Positions 5,183 to 6,647 of a stretch of 6,647 bases of DNA are shown in pieces (positions within the stretch are counted from its first letter, which is position 1; each line of letters opens with the position of its first letter). Under the pieces are notes generated by a model that searched no databases, had not been told where the DNA came from, and was given only the letters and a program-made list of their open reading frames with translations. The translations under genes and the position numbers were made by a program. Location: contig JAFIHP010000373.1 in NCBI GenBank assembly GCA_017849335.1, forward strand, positions 1-6,647, given 5' to 3'. Origin of the DNA: Actinomycetales bacterium. GTDB taxonomy: Bacteria > Actinomycetota > Actinomycetes > S36-B12.

Positions 5183-6647
5183 GCACGCCGTCCGGGTCTC
5201 CCACGACCACCGCGGGCGATTCGGGCACGTCGCTCACGCCGCCGCGAGACCGCGCCTCGCGCGGGGTCCTGCCCCGGCTGCTCGGCTACGTGGGCGGCCA
5301 GCCGAACCGACCCGCCTTCTGGTCGGCCGTGGCCCTGCGATCCCTGTCGGTCATCGCCCTGACCGCGATCCCGGCGTTCACCGGCGGAGCAGTGAACGCG
5401 ATGCGCGCGCGGAACCTGGACGACCTGCGCGGCTGGGTGATCGCTGCGATCGTGGCCGCTGTCGCCTACCTGGTGCTGGCGGGCCTGTCGGAGTACGTGA
5501 TCACGCGCCTGGCCACGAACGCGACGATGCGGCTCCAGCGCGACATGTTCGGCACGATGCAGCGGCTGTCGTTGTCGTTCTTCGACCGGCAGCCGGTCGG
5601 ACAGCTGCTCAGCCGCGTGTCCAACGACACCGAGGCCGTGGCGACCTTCAACGAGAACGCCGTGTCGCAGATGCTGCGGGGTGCGTTCCAGATCGTCCTG
5701 ATCGTGGTGCTGATGGTCGTCACCAACTGGCGCCTGACCCTGGCCGCCCTCACGGTCGTGCCGGTGCTCCTTCTGGTCGCCGCCGGGATCGCCCGGGCGG
5801 CCGGCCCCGCCTACGCACGTCTGCAAGAGCAGCTCGGTGACCTGTCCGGCTTCCAGGAGGAGAGCATCTCCGGGCACCGCGTGATCATCGCGTCGCGCCG
5901 GCAGGAGTGGGCCGTCAGCACGCATGACGCCGAAGCCGGTGTCGTCTTCGACACCGGCTCGCGCGCCACGTTCACCGGCCTGCTGCAGTTCCCCGCGACG
6001 ATGGCACTGACGACGGTCCAGATGGTCGTCGTTCTGGTCACCGGCGGACTGCTCGCCGCTGACGGCCAGGCCGATGTCGGCGAGGTGATCGCGTTCGTCG
6101 GCCTCGCCGCGCTTCTGGCCCAGCCGCTGTCGGACCTGGCCAACCTCGCGACGACGACGCTCTCAGCGATCGCCGCGGGACGGCGCGTCTTCGACATCGT
6201 CGACGACGAGCCGACCGTCGTCGACGCACCCGATGCCGTGCCGTACCGGTACGAGGGCGGCCGCGTCGAGTTCCGGCACGTCGACTTCTCCTACGTTCCG
6301 GGCCGACGGATCCTGCACGACAACACCTTCACCGCCGAGCCGGGCCAGAAGATCGGCATCTGCGGTCCGACCGGCGCGGGCAAGAGCACGATCATCAACA
6401 TCCTCACGCGGTACTACGACGTCGACGACGGGGAGATCCTCATCGACGGGCAGCCGCTGACCTCCCTGACGACGGACAGCGTGCGGGCCGACGTCGGGAT
6501 GGTGCTCCAGGAGGCGTTCTTGTTCTCCGACACGGTGATGAACAACCTGAAGTACGCCCGGGCCGGCGCCACGGACGAGGAGTGCATCGCCGCCGCGCGC
6601 GACGCGAACGCGCACGAGTTCATCGAGGCCCTGCCGAACGGCTACGA
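5179..6647 (+). CDS. ABC exporter half-transporter, second subunit (3' end outside window)
   Basis: Partner of the preceding subunit, open to the window edge (489 full codons seen). A Ser/Thr/Pro-rich cytosolic tail (about 1-28) precedes the six-helix membrane domain (about 45-330); segments are visible near 50-70, 86-106, 168-184, 188-206, 275-293 and 303-320. EESISGHRVIIASRRQEW (227-244) occupies the coupling-segment position. The ATPase domain begins about residue 362, with a canonical Walker A GPTGAGKST (396-404) and Q-loop LQEAF (Q444). The window ends near LPNGY, before the signature, Walker B and H-loop, so whether this subunit supplies the intact catalytic Glu and His cannot be seen; the family pattern predicts that it does, along with a possibly altered signature motif. 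The ATG lies in an ATGA overlapping the upstream stop, indicating translational coupling and equal production. Confidence 0.92.
   Translation, partial: MSTPSGSPTTTAGDSGTSLTPPRDRASRGVLPRLLGYVGGQPNRPAFWSAVALRSLSVIALTAIPAFTGGAVNAMRARNLDDLRGWVIAAIVAAVAYLVLAGLSEYVITRLATNATMRLQRDMFGTMQRLSLSFFDRQPVGQLLSRVSNDTEAVATFNENAVSQMLRGAFQIVLIVVLMVVTNWRLTLAALTVVPVLLLVAAGIARAAGPAYARLQEQLGDLSGFQEESISGHRVIIASRRQEWAVSTHDAEAGVVFDTGSRATFTGLLQFPATMALTTVQMVVVLVTGGLLAADGQADVGEVIAFVGLAALLAQPLSDLANLATTTLSAIAAGRRVFDIVDDEPTVVDAPDAVPYRYEGGRVEFRHVDFSYVPGRRILHDNTFTAEPGQKIGICGPTGAGKSTIINILTRYYDVDDGEILIDGQPLTSLTTDSVRADVGMVLQEAFLFSDTVMNNLKYARAGATDEECIAAARDANAHEFIEALPNGY

Noticed and set aside
4341..5840. Plus-strand open frame of 499 codons spanning both ABC genes
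   Set aside because: Its translation is rich in Ser, Arg, Pro and Thr. It is the alternate frame of two well-supported genes and crosses their boundary.
5140..5925. Minus-strand open frame opposite the second ABC gene
   Set aside because: It lacks motifs and has the Arg/Gly/Gln-rich composition typical of antisense frames in GC-rich DNA.
1..6647. Mobile element, CRISPR array or phage remnant
   Set aside because: No transposase or integrase frame, no terminal inverted repeats and no regularly spaced repeats were seen. The repeats present are short and local to the FMN-carrier genes.

Overview
The window is GC-rich DNA with strongly GC-biased third codon positions, short intergenic gaps and ATGA-type gene overlaps. 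Together with the protein families present, this suggests a high-GC actinomycete (Actinomycetota, perhaps Micrococcales). The genus cannot be read from the sequence. Every recognisable gene is on the + strand.

Layout. Bases 1-319 hold no convincing gene. They contain an unassigned lower-GC stretch, a perfect 14-bp stem-loop at 157-188 that looks like a bidirectional terminator, and a short leader. Bases 320-3377 form a compact four-gene cluster: a six-helix ferric-reductase-like flavocytochrome, two tandem paralogous FMN-binding-domain proteins with export-type N-termini, and an ApbE-type FAD:protein FMN transferase. After a 56-bp gap that can fold into a bulged hairpin, bases 3434-6647 encode two ABC half-transporters joined by an ATGA overlap. 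The second is cut by the window edge before its signature motif.

How the genes may work together. The flavocytochrome would take electrons from cytosolic NAD(P)H through FAD to two transmembrane b hemes and pass them to the outer membrane face. The two small proteins each carry an SGAS sequence at the position of the ApbE flavinylation motif and would be covalent FMN electron carriers outside the cell. ApbE would load their FMN. This is the general plan of flavinylation-based extracytosolic electron transfer; the final acceptor is not identified. The ABC pair is a heterodimeric exporter of the BmrCD/TM287-288 type: the first subunit has Asp for the catalytic Glu and Gln for the H-loop His, so one of its two ATP sites should be degenerate. 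Whether the exporter belongs functionally to the redox cluster is open.

The most notable points are the tandem duplication of the FMN carrier with an odd repeat-rich junction, the Ser-type acceptor in both copies, an ApbE without a visible export signal next to apparently exported substrates, a palindrome abutting the first gene's start, and a leftward SigR-like promoter match facing the terminator hairpin.
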